Shown one piece after another: positions 1 to 8,725 of a DNA stretch of 64,000 bases. A program made the position numbers and the translations under genes. The notes beneath the pieces are model-generated. The model had not been told where the DNA came from. It was given only the letters and a program-made list of their open reading frames with translations, and made no database searches. Each line of letters begins with the position of its first letter. The stretch's first letter is position 1. Origin of the DNA: Leptolinea sp. UBA4782 (GTDB taxonomy: Bacteria; Chloroflexota; Anaerolineae; Anaerolineales; Anaerolineaceae); assembly GCA_002403095.1 (NCBI GenBank), contig DHHC01000005.1, positions 49,716-113,715 of the forward strand, read 5' to 3'.

Positions 1-603
1 CAGCCTTACCGCCACAAAAAGCAGGTCATCAAAATCGAGGGCGTTGTTATCCACCAGCATGGTCTGGTAGCGTTCATACACCCGCCTTACCACCTCATCC
101 CGGTAGGTGCGGCTGGGGTAATCCTGCGGCAGCAGCAGTTCGTTCTTGGCGTTGGATATACTGGCCAGCACGCCTGCGGGGCGGTAGCTTTTTTCATCAA
201 TGTTCAATTCGCGGATAGCGCGCTTGACCAGGGTCTCCTGGTCGCCCTCGTCGAAGATGACAAAATTCGGCTTGTAAGGCAGGGAATTGGTCTCGCGCCG
301 CAGCAGGCGGGCGCAGATGGAATGGAATGTCCCCAGCCAGATATCCTGCAGTTGCTGTTCGAGCAAGGTTTCCACCCGGGTACGCATCACGCGGGCAGCC
401 TTGTTGGTAAAGGTGACTGCCAGGATCTGGTAGGGGGCGATGTTTTGCTCCTTTACCAGGTAAGCTATCCGCTGGGTCAGGACGCGCGTCTTGCCCGAGC
501 CGGGCCCGGCCAGGACCAGGGTTTGCTTTGCATCAGTCGTTACCGCTTCATATTGCTGCGGGTTCAGGTTTGCCAGGAGTGTCATCGGCAAGGATTGTAC
601 CAT
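1..603 (-). CDS. uvrD: UvrD/PcrA-type ATP-dependent DNA helicase, N-terminal part (cut by window edge)
   Basis: Superfamily 1 helicase of the UvrD/PcrA group, which unwinds DNA 3' to 5' in excision repair and replication-fork clearing. The 201 visible codons show the Q motif LNPQQYEAV (residues 13-21), Walker A GPGSGKTR (33-40), motif Ia AVTFTNKAA and motif Ib GTFHSICARLLRR, ending at DFDDLL, where the 1B domain begins. The rest lies outside the window. The start may be the ATG at 603 or the one at 585; neither has a clear ribosome site, and 585 puts the protein six residues before LNPQQ. It is transcribed divergently from holB. The family call is firm, but UvrD cannot be told from PcrA on this piece. 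Confidence 0.93.
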   Translation of the reverse strand, partial: MVQSLPMTLLANLNPQQYEAVTTDAKQTLVLAGPGSGKTRVLTQRIAYLVKEQNIAPYQILAVTFTNKAARVMRTRVETLLEQQLQDIWLGTFHSICARLLRRETNSLPYKPNFVIFDEGDQETLVKRAIRELNIDEKSYRPAGVLASISNAKNELLLPQDYPSRTYRDEVVRRVYERYQTMLVDNNALDFDDLLFVAVRL

Positions 604-676
604 AGCAGACCGAACGGAGGCTGCAGAATGCGGATCCGGCTTGCCGGATGGCAGGGCATGGGCTACAATCCTAAGC

Positions 677-1672
677 ATGAACGGCGTCATCCACGGCCAT
701 GAATGGGCGGAGACATTATTGCAGCACCAGCTTGCCAGCGGGCAGGTGCGGCATGCCTACCTGTTCACCGGGCCGGACGGTGTCGGCCGGCGCACCCTGG
801 CGCTGCGTTTTGCCCAGGCAATCAACTGCACCAACCCGCTTGCTCCCGGCAAGGCTTGCGGCGTCTGCCGTGTCTGCATTCACACGGAAAAGATGCAGCA
901 GGTTGACCTGTCGATCATACAGGCTGAAATCCCAGGCGCCATGATCAAGGTGGACCAGATCCGGGCACTGCAGCACAGCCTGTCGCTCTCCCCTTATGAA
1001 GCACGCTACCGCATTGCGCTGCTGCTGGATTTTGAGGCTGCCAACGCTAACGCCCAGAATGCCCTGCTGAAGACCCTTGAAGAGGCGCCCGAAAAGGTCA
1101 TCCTGCTGATCACTGCCAGCTCTGCCGAAGAGCTGCTACCCACCATCGTTTCGCGCTGCGAATTGCTGCGCCTGCGCCCGCTGCCGGTGGATCAACTGGC
1201 TGAGGTGCTTATTTCCGCCCACGGGGCAGATGAAGAAGCTGCAAGGCAGGCGGCTGCACTGGCAGGCGGCCGGGCGGGGGTAGCCCTGCGGTTCCTGGCG
1301 GATCCCGGGGAGATTGCCAGCCATAACGAGCTGGTGGAAACCCTGTTTGAACTACTGGAAAGCAGCCTGCGCCAGCGTTTTGCCCGGGTGGAGGGCATGA
1401 TCAAAGCCCCGGACCAGGCAGGTTCACGCGCAAAGCTGAGGGAGACTCTGCAGGCCTGGATTAGTGTGTGGAGGGATGCGTTGCTGCTGGTCAGCGGTTC
1501 GGATGCGCCCATTACCAACATCGCCCACCGGGCTGCCATTCAAGCCCTGGCTGCAAGCATGCCCGCTGACCGCATCCACGCATATTTACGCAGGTTGGAA
1601 GAGGGGTTGACGATGCTTGACCAGAACGTAAATCCGCGCCTGCTGCTTGAAAATATCCTGCTGGATTACTGA
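677..1672 (+). CDS. holB: DNA polymerase III delta' subunit (clamp-loader)
   Basis: 331-residue AAA+ subunit of the replicative clamp loader, which helps open the beta clamp. Near residue 31 is the P-loop-like GPDGVGRRTLA, with Arg in place of the usual Lys. It is followed by a four-cysteine zinc module (C-x9-C-x2-C-x2-C) and the family motif NAQNALLKTLEEAP with a downstream SRCE. The frame is open for 62 more codons upstream. I chose the ATG at 677 because the extra sequence is not family-like and antisense to the helicase gene, while the product from 677 begins at the usual place. It ends 3 bp before the convergent PLP enzyme gene. Confidence 0.93.
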   Translation: MNGVIHGHEWAETLLQHQLASGQVRHAYLFTGPDGVGRRTLALRFAQAINCTNPLAPGKACGVCRVCIHTEKMQQVDLSIIQAEIPGAMIKVDQIRALQHSLSLSPYEARYRIALLLDFEAANANAQNALLKTLEEAPEKVILLITASSAEELLPTIVSRCELLRLRPLPVDQLAEVLISAHGADEEAARQAAALAGGRAGVALRFLADPGEIASHNELVETLFELLESSLRQRFARVEGMIKAPDQAGSRAKLRETLQAWISVWRDALLLVSGSDAPITNIAHRAAIQALAASMPADRIHAYLRRLEEGLTMLDQNVNPRLLLENILLDY

Positions 1673-1675
1673 GGA

Positions 1676-2908
1676 TTACTCTAAAGCCTGGTCAAGGTCA
1701 GCGATAAGGTCATCAACATTTTCAATCCCAACTGAAAGCCTGATCAACCCGTCGCTGATGCCCGCCTGCAGGCGCTGTTCACGGCTGAGGGTGGAGTGTG
1801 TCATGCTGGCCGGGTGGCAGATGAGTGTATCGACATCCCCCAGGCTGACTGTCAGGGTGCACAACCTGACCCGGTTCATCAGCTTTTCCCCGGCTTCGTA
1901 GCCGCCCTTCAATTCAAAAGCGATCATCCCGCCAAAACCCTGCATTTGCTCTTTGGCCAGGGAATGCCCGGGGTGGCTCTCCAATCCTGGGTAATACACC
2001 CGTTCCACTGCCGGGTGAGCGGCGAGGTAAAGGGCGACCTGGCTGGCATTCTGGCAGTGCTTTTGCATGCGCAGGGCAAATGTTTTCAGCCCCAGCAGGG
2101 TCAGCCAGGAATCGAACGGGCTCAAGGCTGCCCCCATCAGGGTCAATTGCTGTTGCAGCTCGTTCTGCACAAATTCGGGATGGCGGCTGATGACTGCCCC
2201 GCCGATGACAACAGCATGCCCGCACAGGTACTTGGTCAGGGAGTGGATAACCATATCCGCTTCCAGGGTCAACGGGCGCTGGCAGTACGGGGTGGCAAAG
2301 GTGTTATCCACTGCCAGCCAGGCGCCGTGAGCATGAGCCAGGGCGGCGATCGCCTGGATATCCAGAATCTGCAGGGTGGGGTTGGCGGGTGTCTCGATGT
2401 ATGCCAGGCGGGCAGTGGGGTACAGGCTGAAAGCTTTCTCCCAGGCCGATGGTTCAGTATCGGCGATGTTGACTACTTCAATTCCATAACGCGGGCCGAG
2501 CAGGTTCAGCCAGTTCAGGGTGGCGCTGTAAATGCCTTCCTGGGCGAGGACTAAGTCGCCGCTCTTGCAGCGGGCCAGGATGGCAGCCGATACCGCCGCC
2601 ATGCCGGATGAAAAGACCCGCCCGTCAACTAATTGCTGAGGGGTTGCATCAGGCGTGGCCTGGAGGAGGTCAAACCCTTCCAGGGCAGCGATGCGGCTGG
2701 CCAGCAGTTCCTGGTTGGGGTTTCCCAGGCGGGTATAAATGTAGCCGGGCGCTTCGTGCCTGAAGAGGGCAGCCCCGCTGGCAACATCATCGAACACAAA
2801 GGTGGAAGACTGGTAAATAGGCTGAACCAGGGGCTGCCCGGCGTCAGGAATGCTGCCGGCATGCAAACTCTGGGTGTCAAAAGCGTGTTTTGGTTTGGAT
2901 CTGGTCAT
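1676..2908 (-). CDS. PLP-dependent trans-sulfuration enzyme (methionine gamma-lyase / cystathionine gamma-synthase family)
   Basis: 410-residue Cys/Met-metabolism PLP enzyme. Family features seen: the phosphate-binding YTRLGNPN region near residue 60, SSGMAAVSA near 110, and the Schiff-base lysine in HSLTKYLCGH. Members do gamma- or beta-elimination or replacement on sulfur amino acids. YTRLGNP plus the absence of a neighbouring metA/metX favours methionine gamma-lyase, but cystathionine gamma-synthase or O-acetylhomoserine sulfhydrylase cannot be excluded. The start at 2908 has AGGAT seven bases upstream; the frame stays open 66 codons further, into the HD gene, without family-like sequence. 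A TATAAT lies about 60 bp upstream, so it may have its own promoter. Confidence 0.88.
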   Translation of the reverse strand: MTRSKPKHAFDTQSLHAGSIPDAGQPLVQPIYQSSTFVFDDVASGAALFRHEAPGYIYTRLGNPNQELLASRIAALEGFDLLQATPDATPQQLVDGRVFSSGMAAVSAAILARCKSGDLVLAQEGIYSATLNWLNLLGPRYGIEVVNIADTEPSAWEKAFSLYPTARLAYIETPANPTLQILDIQAIAALAHAHGAWLAVDNTFATPYCQRPLTLEADMVIHSLTKYLCGHAVVIGGAVISRHPEFVQNELQQQLTLMGAALSPFDSWLTLLGLKTFALRMQKHCQNASQVALYLAAHPAVERVYYPGLESHPGHSLAKEQMQGFGGMIAFELKGGYEAGEKLMNRVRLCTLTVSLGDVDTLICHPASMTHSTLSREQRLQAGISDGLIRLSVGIENVDDLIADLDQALE

Positions 2909-3005
2909 GGTTTCATCCTGCACGGGTTCTCCTGCCAGGTTTAGGTTGCAGGGAGTGTGGTTTGGGTGATTATATCCCTGTTTCCCGGTTGCTGGATCGG
3001 GCAGA

Positions 3006-3704
3006 TCAGAGGATCCAGCTTGCCAGCAGGGGAAAACGATCTTTCTGGCTGGTAAACACATTAAACAGGGCATTGAAGTAATTCTCAGCCTGGGAGAATT
3101 CATCATGCCTTTTGTTTGTCAAATGTATGAACTCCCGGGCTTCATGCATCAGCCTGGAACGGATGGATTCGGCATGCGGTTCAGCTGGCAAACAATGGTC
3201 GCTCGGGCTGAGGAACACCAGCTTTTCCGGCTGGAATATTGTTTGCCAATTGCCCATGTGGAACAGCCGTATAATCTCGAGCACATCGGCATCCTGTGCG
3301 ATCTGCATCTCCAGTGATGTCATGTCGCCGTGTGGGATCAGCCCGGAGGTAAAGTCAGCCAGCGCTGGAGCCTGTTGAAACACCCGGCATCTTGGAGAAG
3401 TATTCAGGAGATAATCCCTGCACAGGTTTGCGCTCTCATATTCCCAGTAGTCTTTCCCGCTGTCCTGGCGGCCTGAATCGTGGAAGGCGGTTGCCACCCG
3501 GACCGCATACATGTCAGGTTCCAGCCCCCGCGAAATATAGTAATGCCCCATGGCTTCGGCAAGGAGCACCGCCCGGCAGATATGCATGCGTCCGTGCAGG
3601 CTGGAGTCGTCAAAAATAAGCTCATGCCCGGCATAAATCGGCAGGATATGTTTGATGAGTTCGGGGATAAAGTCCAGGAGAGAAGAGGTGTTCAGAGTTT
3701 TCAT
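3006..3704 (-). CDS. HD-domain phosphohydrolase
   Basis: 232-residue protein with an HD metal-dependent phosphohydrolase domain. The first His is in SLHGRMHICR (near residue 36), and the His-Asp pair is in ATAFHDSGRQDSG (near 75). A lone Asp in AQDADVLEI (near 140) completes the usual H...HD...D set. These domains hydrolyse nucleotides or cyclic nucleotides; the substrate here is unknown. The ATG at 3704 starts the recognisable protein; upstream in-frame sequence runs into AT-rich DNA. It is about 100 bp upstream of the PLP enzyme gene on the same strand. The middle and C-terminal parts look family-specific and I do not recognise a subfamily. Confidence 0.8.
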   Translation of the reverse strand: MKTLNTSSLLDFIPELIKHILPIYAGHELIFDDSSLHGRMHICRAVLLAEAMGHYYISRGLEPDMYAVRVATAFHDSGRQDSGKDYWEYESANLCRDYLLNTSPRCRVFQQAPALADFTSGLIPHGDMTSLEMQIAQDADVLEIIRLFHMGNWQTIFQPEKLVFLSPSDHCLPAEPHAESIRSRLMHEAREFIHLTNKRHDEFSQAENYFNALFNVFTSQKDRFPLLASWIL

Positions 3705-3747
3705 TGAGTAAATTGTACCTGAACATCTAATTAGGGGTGGTGTATTT

Positions 3748-3843
3748 ATGGACAAGGTTGATTGGCCAATTGTCATTGCTATCTATGGGGCTTTGTTACC
3801 CACCACAGGTATTGTAATTAAATTGTTAGAATGTAGCTTATAG
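3748..3843 (+). pseudogene. Possible 31-codon scrap of a membrane-anchored protein N-terminus
   Basis: An ATG reads 31 codons (MDKVDWPIVIAIYGALLPTT and onward) and ends at TAG. It resembles the short N-terminal membrane anchor of many small hypothetical proteins: a Trp, then about 20 hydrophobic residues. Nothing coding follows in frame. It sits at the edge of the AT-rich island that holds the restriction-modification genes, so it may be what is left of a gene broken when the island came in. It could also be a chance frame. No family is claimed. Confidence 0.25.
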
Positions 3844-3890
3844 GTTATGAAAAACAGTTCAAAGAAGCTTTGAAATTAAAAATTGCTATT

Positions 3891-4601
3891 TTATGCAATG
3901 CGATCTTTCTTGTCAAAAAGCCTGCATATATTTCCGGGTTCAACCCTAAATTTTGTGCCATGGTTCCTTAGTCCTATGCTGCCTGGTTTCAATTCTCTGG
4001 CATCAAAGTCAATCTTAATAGTTCCATTAACAACTTCGTAAATAAAAAATGGTAGACCTAAGTTCTCATAAACGTCAATTCGGTCATATACGACAGTGTT
4101 CCCATTTTTTTCACCACGAACCAACACCAAGCGGCGTAATTTTGCTCCAGCAGCACTCAGTATATCATTATCCGTCCAATAAGGTACGGGTCCACCGTTT
4201 CCATGGATTGGTCTTACCGTGATTTGATTGGCATCTCCGAAAACTTGGAACCGGTCAGATTTCCCAGATATTGTATGTCTAAAACTTAAACAGCCGTTCT
4301 TATCCTTCCACCCATATTTACTAACCAGGTAACGAAGGACGCCACTGGGTTGTGGTTCTTTATGAAACAGCGTAATTAAATTGGTTTTCTGAGAATAGAA
4401 CTTCAATTCCCACCCAATTGAGTCGGGAATATCCTTGTTTCCAGTGGTTAAACCAAGCAGATTTTCAAGAAATAAGCCGGGGCCACCCGACCCTCCGAAT
4501 CCTTGTTCGGGTAACTGATATCTCCCATGATGTACAATCTTTGCTAATTTTTCAAACAACTCTTTTTTTGTGTTAGGAGGTTTAACCAAATCAGTTATCA
4601 T
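3891..4601 (-). CDS. MvaI/BcnI-type type II restriction endonuclease
   Basis: 236-residue protein resembling the MvaI/BcnI restriction endonuclease family (enzymes that cut CCWGG or CCSGG). Seen: a Gly-rich GGPGLFLENLLGL segment (about residues 41-53), then NKDIPDSIGWELKFYSQ, where the Asp and the Glu-x-Lys pair match the family's nuclease core. The start ATG overlaps the methyltransferase stop as ATGA, so translation is probably coupled and the methylase is made first. The gene is clearly richer in A+T than its surroundings, as expected for a laterally acquired system. Recognition sequence cannot be read off; CCNGG-like is only inferred from the family. Confidence 0.78.
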   Translation of the reverse strand: MITDLVKPPNTKKELFEKLAKIVHHGRYQLPEQGFGGSGGPGLFLENLLGLTTGNKDIPDSIGWELKFYSQKTNLITLFHKEPQPSGVLRYLVSKYGWKDKNGCLSFRHTISGKSDRFQVFGDANQITVRPIHGNGGPVPYWTDNDILSAAGAKLRRLVLVRGEKNGNTVVYDRIDVYENLGLPFFIYEVVNGTIKIDFDARELKPGSIGLRNHGTKFRVEPGNICRLFDKKDRIA

Positions 4602-5410
4602 TTCCTCATCAACTTCCTGGCGGAAAGAATACGTTCGTTGGCCAAGCTACAATAATCATTCGATATTTCAAAACCTACCCAATTGCGCCCACATGCTTCA
4701 GCAGCAATTGCACTTGAACCGGAACCCATAAAAGGATCGAGAACTATCTTAGCATCCGTCGCTTGAATACATCTTTGGGCTAATTCAACGGGGAACGAAG
4801 CTGGATGTGGGTTATTCCTATCTTGAGGAATATCCCAAACATCTCCAATCGCATTTGCTTTGGGAGCGAGTTTAAAATCTGGTTTGCAGATAAGATAAAT
4901 GACCTCGTAAGTTGGCAAGAAATAACCGGGATTAAAATTTATTCCTCCTTTTCTTTGCCAAATAATGATCTGACGAACAGGAAAACCATCTACAATTTCG
5001 TGGCGATCTTGGAGTAAACCCCCTTGCACACGCCATTTATGATTGTAAAAAATCGCACCGTCATCTTTTAGCACTCGCATCATCGAGCTTAGGTTTTTTC
5101 TTTGCCATTCTATATATTCTTCGTATGGCATATCATCACTATGGGTTTCATAACCATTAAGCAATGCGGCGTTTTCCCATTTTCCCCCACTACCATTTCG
5201 TAATCCACCGCCAGTACTATTTCTCAAATTGTAAGGAGGACTTGTTACTATTAGGTTTATAGATTTCTCAGGTAATTTATTCATCAAAGAAATTGAGTCG
5301 CCTTGATGAATTTTATCAAGCCATCTGTCTATTGAGCTGTGTTGCATGTTTATTTCAGGTGGACTAAGTACCTGATTAAATGACAATTCAATTTGGTTAG
5401 TGTCAGACAT
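4598..5410 (-). CDS. Site-specific DNA methyltransferase (beta-class, probably N4-cytosine)
   Basis: 270-residue DNA methyltransferase. The catalytic motif IV TSPPYN is at residues 56-61 and the S-adenosylmethionine motif DPFMGSGSSA at 225-234. This order (IV before I) defines the beta class. SPPY is common in N4-cytosine methylases, and partnership with an MvaI/BcnI-like nuclease (whose known partners make N4-methylcytosine) supports that, but N6-adenine activity is not excluded. It should protect host DNA from the nuclease encoded next. The start at 5410 has GGAG 9 bases upstream. An inverted repeat upstream (5430-5445) may be an autoregulatory site. Confidence 0.85.
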   Translation of the reverse strand: MSDTNQIELSFNQVLSPPEINMQHSSIDRWLDKIHQGDSISLMNKLPEKSINLIVTSPPYNLRNSTGGGLRNGSGGKWENAALLNGYETHSDDMPYEEYIEWQRKNLSSMMRVLKDDGAIFYNHKWRVQGGLLQDRHEIVDGFPVRQIIIWQRKGGINFNPGYFLPTYEVIYLICKPDFKLAPKANAIGDVWDIPQDRNNPHPASFPVELAQRCIQATDAKIVLDPFMGSGSSAIAAEACGRNWVGFEISNDYCSLANERILSARKLMRK

Positions 5411-5429
5411 AATTCATGCTCCGTGCAAA

Positions 5430-5445
5430 ACTATTGATGAATAGT
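5430..5445 (-). promoter_or_regulatory. Inverted repeat before the restriction-modification operon
   Basis: ACTATT-GATG-AATAGT: perfect 6-bp arms with a 4-bp spacer, 20 bp upstream of the methyltransferase start. Restriction-modification operons are often controlled by a dyad at this place, bound by a C protein or the methylase itself. No C-protein gene is present, so methylase autoregulation would be the inference. A 6-bp-arm dyad in AT-rich DNA can also arise by chance. Confidence 0.3.
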
Positions 5446-5544
5446 CATGATAAACTTGTTATTTGGATCTTACGTCCAGAATTCATTTAATCTTACTATC
5501 TTCCAATAAATTATATAACAGTTATAAATGTATTTTCATAATGA

Positions 5545-5808
5545 ATATTTTCAGAAACCTTCGAAATACAAGTACAGTTTAAGTGGAAATCCCAAAAAAG
5601 TAAACCAAGAAGAGCGAATACGCTGAAATTCCTTCAATTAACGGACTTATTAACTGGTTCAATTAATAATGCACTCACTGCGAGTGCATCTCAGGAATTC
5701 AAGATTGCACTTTCACTTGATGTAAAAATTGCCAGATTTCTAGCTATTATTAATTATCCCAAACCTTATACAAATATTATACAATATGCCGAGCCAGGCG
5801 TAAAATAG
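5545..5808 (+). pseudogene. C-terminal remnant resembling a DUF3800 protein
   Basis: An open frame of 87 codons without a start codon at its beginning, ending at TAG (5806). The translation contains LKFLQLTDLLTGSINNALTA, which resembles the conserved 'LQLADLLxGAI' segment near the C-terminus of DUF3800 proteins, an RNase H-fold family common in defence-related and mobile regions. The N-terminal two thirds are missing. It lies between the restriction-modification pair and the TspO-like gene, in DNA as AT-rich as the pair, so it may mark the island's other boundary. The match rests on a short motif. Confidence 0.4.
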
Positions 5809-5831
5809 GATCAACAAATCAGGAGGACCTA

Positions 5832-6587
5832 ATGAAAAAAGACATTTTACGCCAGTTTTTCGTGATCTTTACCACCGTATTTACGCTCGCACTGAACGGT
5901 GCAGCCAATGCTTTGCCCCTTAACGGCCGCATGACCGGGGAGATTTCCGACAGCTTCAACGTGTTGTTTGTGCCTGCCGGTTATGTCTTCTCCATCTGGG
6001 GATTGATCTACCTGGGCCTTACGGCCTTTGTTGTCTACCACTCGCTGCCCTCGCAGCGCGATAACCCTCGCTTGCGCAAGATCGGCTGGTGGGTTGCGCT
6101 CAGCAACCTGGCCAACGGGTTATGGATCTACTTCTGGCATTTTGGCATGTACTCCCTCAGCCTGGTCATTATGCTGGTGTTGCTGGTTGCCTTGCTGGCC
6201 ATCTACCTGGGCTTGAACATCGGTAAGACCCGCTTCAGCAACCTTGAAAAATGGGTGGTTTCGATCCCCTTCAGCATCTACCTGGGCTGGATCACCGTGG
6301 CGACCATTGCCAACGCCACTGCCCTGTTCAGCTACTGGGGATTTGACGGCGCTTTCCTCAGCCCGCTGGCCTGGACGCTGGTGCTGCTGGCTGCCGGTGT
6401 GGTCATCGCCGGCATCATGGCATTCACCCGCTCAGATATTGCCTACCTGCTGGTACTGGTGTGGGCATTCTCCGGCATTTCGGTGCGTTGGGCTGACCTG
6501 GCAGTGCTGAATGTGGCCGGCTATATCGCAGCCATTCTGGTGCTGGCGCTGTTGATCGCCAGCCGGCTGCGGAAACGAACGGCATAG
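5832..6587 (+). CDS. TspO/MBR-like tryptophan-rich membrane protein
   Basis: 251-residue integral membrane protein of the TspO/MBR (tryptophan-rich sensory protein) type. Several hydrophobic helices are separated by short loops, with the family-like PAGYVFSIWGLIYLGL stretch (about residues 48-63), SNLANGLWIYFWH, and Trp-rich helices. Family members bind porphyrins and take part in tetrapyrrole or stress responses. This one is about 100 residues longer than classic TspO, as in many related bacterial proteins, so the ligand is uncertain. The ATG at 5832 has a strong AGGAGG seven bases upstream, and a terminator follows at 6612. It appears monocistronic. Confidence 0.8.
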   Translation: MKKDILRQFFVIFTTVFTLALNGAANALPLNGRMTGEISDSFNVLFVPAGYVFSIWGLIYLGLTAFVVYHSLPSQRDNPRLRKIGWWVALSNLANGLWIYFWHFGMYSLSLVIMLVLLVALLAIYLGLNIGKTRFSNLEKWVVSIPFSIYLGWITVATIANATALFSYWGFDGAFLSPLAWTLVLLAAGVVIAGIMAFTRSDIAYLLVLVWAFSGISVRWADLAVLNVAGYIAAILVLALLIASRLRKRTA

Positions 6588-6611
6588 TCAACCGGAAATT
6601 ACTGAAAACTT

Positions 6612-6645
6612 GAGGTTATCCCAAGACCTGGGATAGCCTCTTTTT
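6612..6645 (+). terminator. Rho-independent terminator of the TspO-like gene
   Basis: GAGGTTATCCC-aagacct-GGGATAGCCTC, an 11-bp stem with one G-T pair, followed by five T, 25 bp after the stop codon. Confidence 0.85.
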
Positions 6646-6784
6646 ATAAAAACCGCCCGCCCCGCTGAGTGGATCCAGTATATGCACTGGCGGGTGCCCC
6701 CTCCTGGCACGGTTTGCTTCTCCACTCATGGGGACGGGCGTGAAATGTCCGTCTTCAGGCTAATTGCTTGCCTGCAGCCCCTGT

Positions 6785-8710
6785 TTAGCTTACAAAAGGT
6801 TCAAACTCAACTGTCCTGTCCGGGAACGACATCTGCACTTTGAAGTGGTCGAACAGTTCTGTTCCCAGGATGCCCCGGACGCCGCTCAACAACAGGGCTT
6901 TCTCGAGCAGCTCCGGCAGAACGCCAAAGCGGAAGGGCAGGGTCTTGCCGGCGATAGTGACCGGAAGCTCGTAAATGGGGGTGCTGAACTCGCCAAATCC
7001 GGGATACGTGTCCCTGGCGGTATCCACTTCCTGCAGCCCCTTCACAAGGTCGGATGACAGGTAATTCAGCGGCGATCCGGTATCCAGGAAAAGATTGAGC
7101 GCTGTGTTGTTCACCGGAATGCTGGCAACCGGGATGCCCATTACCGTTTCCATCCTGGCGCGTTCGCCCTGGATCTCATCGATCCTGACGTTGCTGAATA
7201 TTGCCTGGTTCTGCTGCAGGTTGATGAGGAGGTAATAGTTCTTCAAAACATCCATTCCCAGCATGGCATCCACGCCTTTGCCGATCTGCTGTGAAATTAC
7301 CTGGATGTCCACTCCCTGGTAATCCTTCAGCAATGGGTACATCTCGCCCATGAAGAGGAATTTGGGAATACCACCGATGCTGACCGGGCTCCCGGTATCC
7401 AGCACATCATTGAACCGCTCCACCCTGACAACCAGGTGGCCAGCAACGGCTTCGAGAGGAAATGCCGCTAATCCACGCTGCTGCATGCGCATCTGGCGGT
7501 AGCTGTCATAATGGGTGGATTTCCGGTCCATCTCCGACATTGGCGCTTTCATCTGTTCCGCCCTGTGGGTATACAAATCACGCGTGCGCTGGTTGAGGAA
7601 TGCCATATTGTCATTTACCGATTGATACAGCGTTGATGATGCTTCCTTGTACCGACCCTGCCTTTCCAGTTCGAGGGCTGCCTTGGCCGCCTCTGCCAGT
7701 TCCAGTACACTGAAGCGCTGCATCATGGGCAGGTTGGGTACTATCTTGTCCAGGTCTGCTTTTGCCAGCACCGGCAAAGCCAGTTCCGCGGCGGCTTCAA
7801 GCAGCTGTCCTTCTTCCCCTCGGGCGTAAACAGATGCTTTTATGGCTAGCGTTGTGTCGCTGGCAGCAGCCGGAATGGTTGCTTTAAGGTAAATCATCTG
7901 CGATTTGCCGGAATACATGCTGCCGACCGGGAGGACCAGCATCTTACCTTTCTTGCGGGTGTGGTAACCGCCGTACACCTTACAGGATGCTCCTGCGGGC
8001 AGTTCAAGGCGCAGCTCGACCTCTTTAGCCGTGATGGCAGAAAGCTCTTTGAACTCAGAGGCAAAAATGACCGGGATCTCCGTGGGAGATTCGATAAAGT
8101 AGAAGTTCCCCTGTCCCTGGTTGGACATGGTTTCCATCAGCTGCTCATTAAACCCAAGCCCTACGCCGAAGGTGGAGGTGGCTATCCCGCGCGAGGCCAA
8201 CTCGCGGGCATGCACGGCCAGCTCTTCAGGATCTGTTATACCCACATTTGCCTGGCCGTCTGAAAGCAGCAGCACCCGGTTTATGGTGTTCTCCTGCGCC
8301 TGGCGGGCAACCATCTGGCAGCCTGCCAGCCATCCGCCGGACAGGTTGGTGCTACCGCCACTTTGTACGTTGTGCAGCATCTCCTTGATGCGCCTGCGGT
8401 TTGGAGGTGTCATCGGCACGCTTTCTGATAATGCCATTACTTCGTCGTCGTAAATGATAACTGCCAGGTGGTCATCATCTTCCAGCAGGTCAGTCACGTG
8501 CAGGGCAGCCAGCTTGGCAAACTCCAATCTATCCCCATGCATGGAGCCGCTGCGGTCCAGGACCAGTGCCAGGTTGAGCGGCTGGCGCTGGTCAGCATCC
8601 TTTGCTACGGGCGCCTGGATCTCGATCTCCACTACCCTTTCTACCGGTCCTTCTTTGGTAACCCCGGCTTTATCTGTTTGCAACCCTAAAACTAACTCAT
8701 TCTCTTTCAT
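6785..8710 (-). CDS. vWA-domain protein fused to two retropepsin-like aspartyl protease lobes
   Basis: 641 residues. The N-terminal part is a von Willebrand factor A domain with an intact metal-ion-dependent adhesion site: DRSGSM at 52-57, then a GGSTNL threonine loop and LLLSDGQANVG. The C-terminal part has two DTGSP motifs, Asp438 and Asp543, each followed by the hydrophobic-Gly pair that closes a pepsin lobe (AMLGMDVL and GILGTELF). This gives two complete retropepsin-like half sites in tandem, a bilobal arrangement. No signal peptide or membrane segment is seen, so it should be cytoplasmic. It lies 15 bp after a MerR regulator gene and is probably co-transcribed with it. The vWA part is certain; proteolytic activity is inferred from motifs. 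Confidence 0.85.
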   Translation of the reverse strand: MKENELVLGLQTDKAGVTKEGPVERVVEIEIQAPVAKDADQRQPLNLALVLDRSGSMHGDRLEFAKLAALHVTDLLEDDDHLAVIIYDDEVMALSESVPMTPPNRRRIKEMLHNVQSGGSTNLSGGWLAGCQMVARQAQENTINRVLLLSDGQANVGITDPEELAVHARELASRGIATSTFGVGLGFNEQLMETMSNQGQGNFYFIESPTEIPVIFASEFKELSAITAKEVELRLELPAGASCKVYGGYHTRKKGKMLVLPVGSMYSGKSQMIYLKATIPAAASDTTLAIKASVYARGEEGQLLEAAAELALPVLAKADLDKIVPNLPMMQRFSVLELAEAAKAALELERQGRYKEASSTLYQSVNDNMAFLNQRTRDLYTHRAEQMKAPMSEMDRKSTHYDSYRQMRMQQRGLAAFPLEAVAGHLVVRVERFNDVLDTGSPVSIGGIPKFLFMGEMYPLLKDYQGVDIQVISQQIGKGVDAMLGMDVLKNYYLLINLQQNQAIFSNVRIDEIQGERARMETVMGIPVASIPVNNTALNLFLDTGSPLNYLSSDLVKGLQEVDTARDTYPGFGEFSTPIYELPVTIAGKTLPFRFGVLPELLEKALLLSGVRGILGTELFDHFKVQMSFPDRTVEFEPFVS

Positions 8711-8725
8711 TGTGAAACCCTTTCT

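Noticed and set aside
491..676. 62 extra in-frame codons upstream of holB
   Set aside because: They lie antisense to the helicase gene and are not family-like; ATG 677 starts the delta' protein at the expected point.
2909..3005. SAM or other riboswitch before the PLP sulfur enzyme
   Set aside because: The 97-bp space shows no P1-type closing stem or conserved riboswitch core that I can see.
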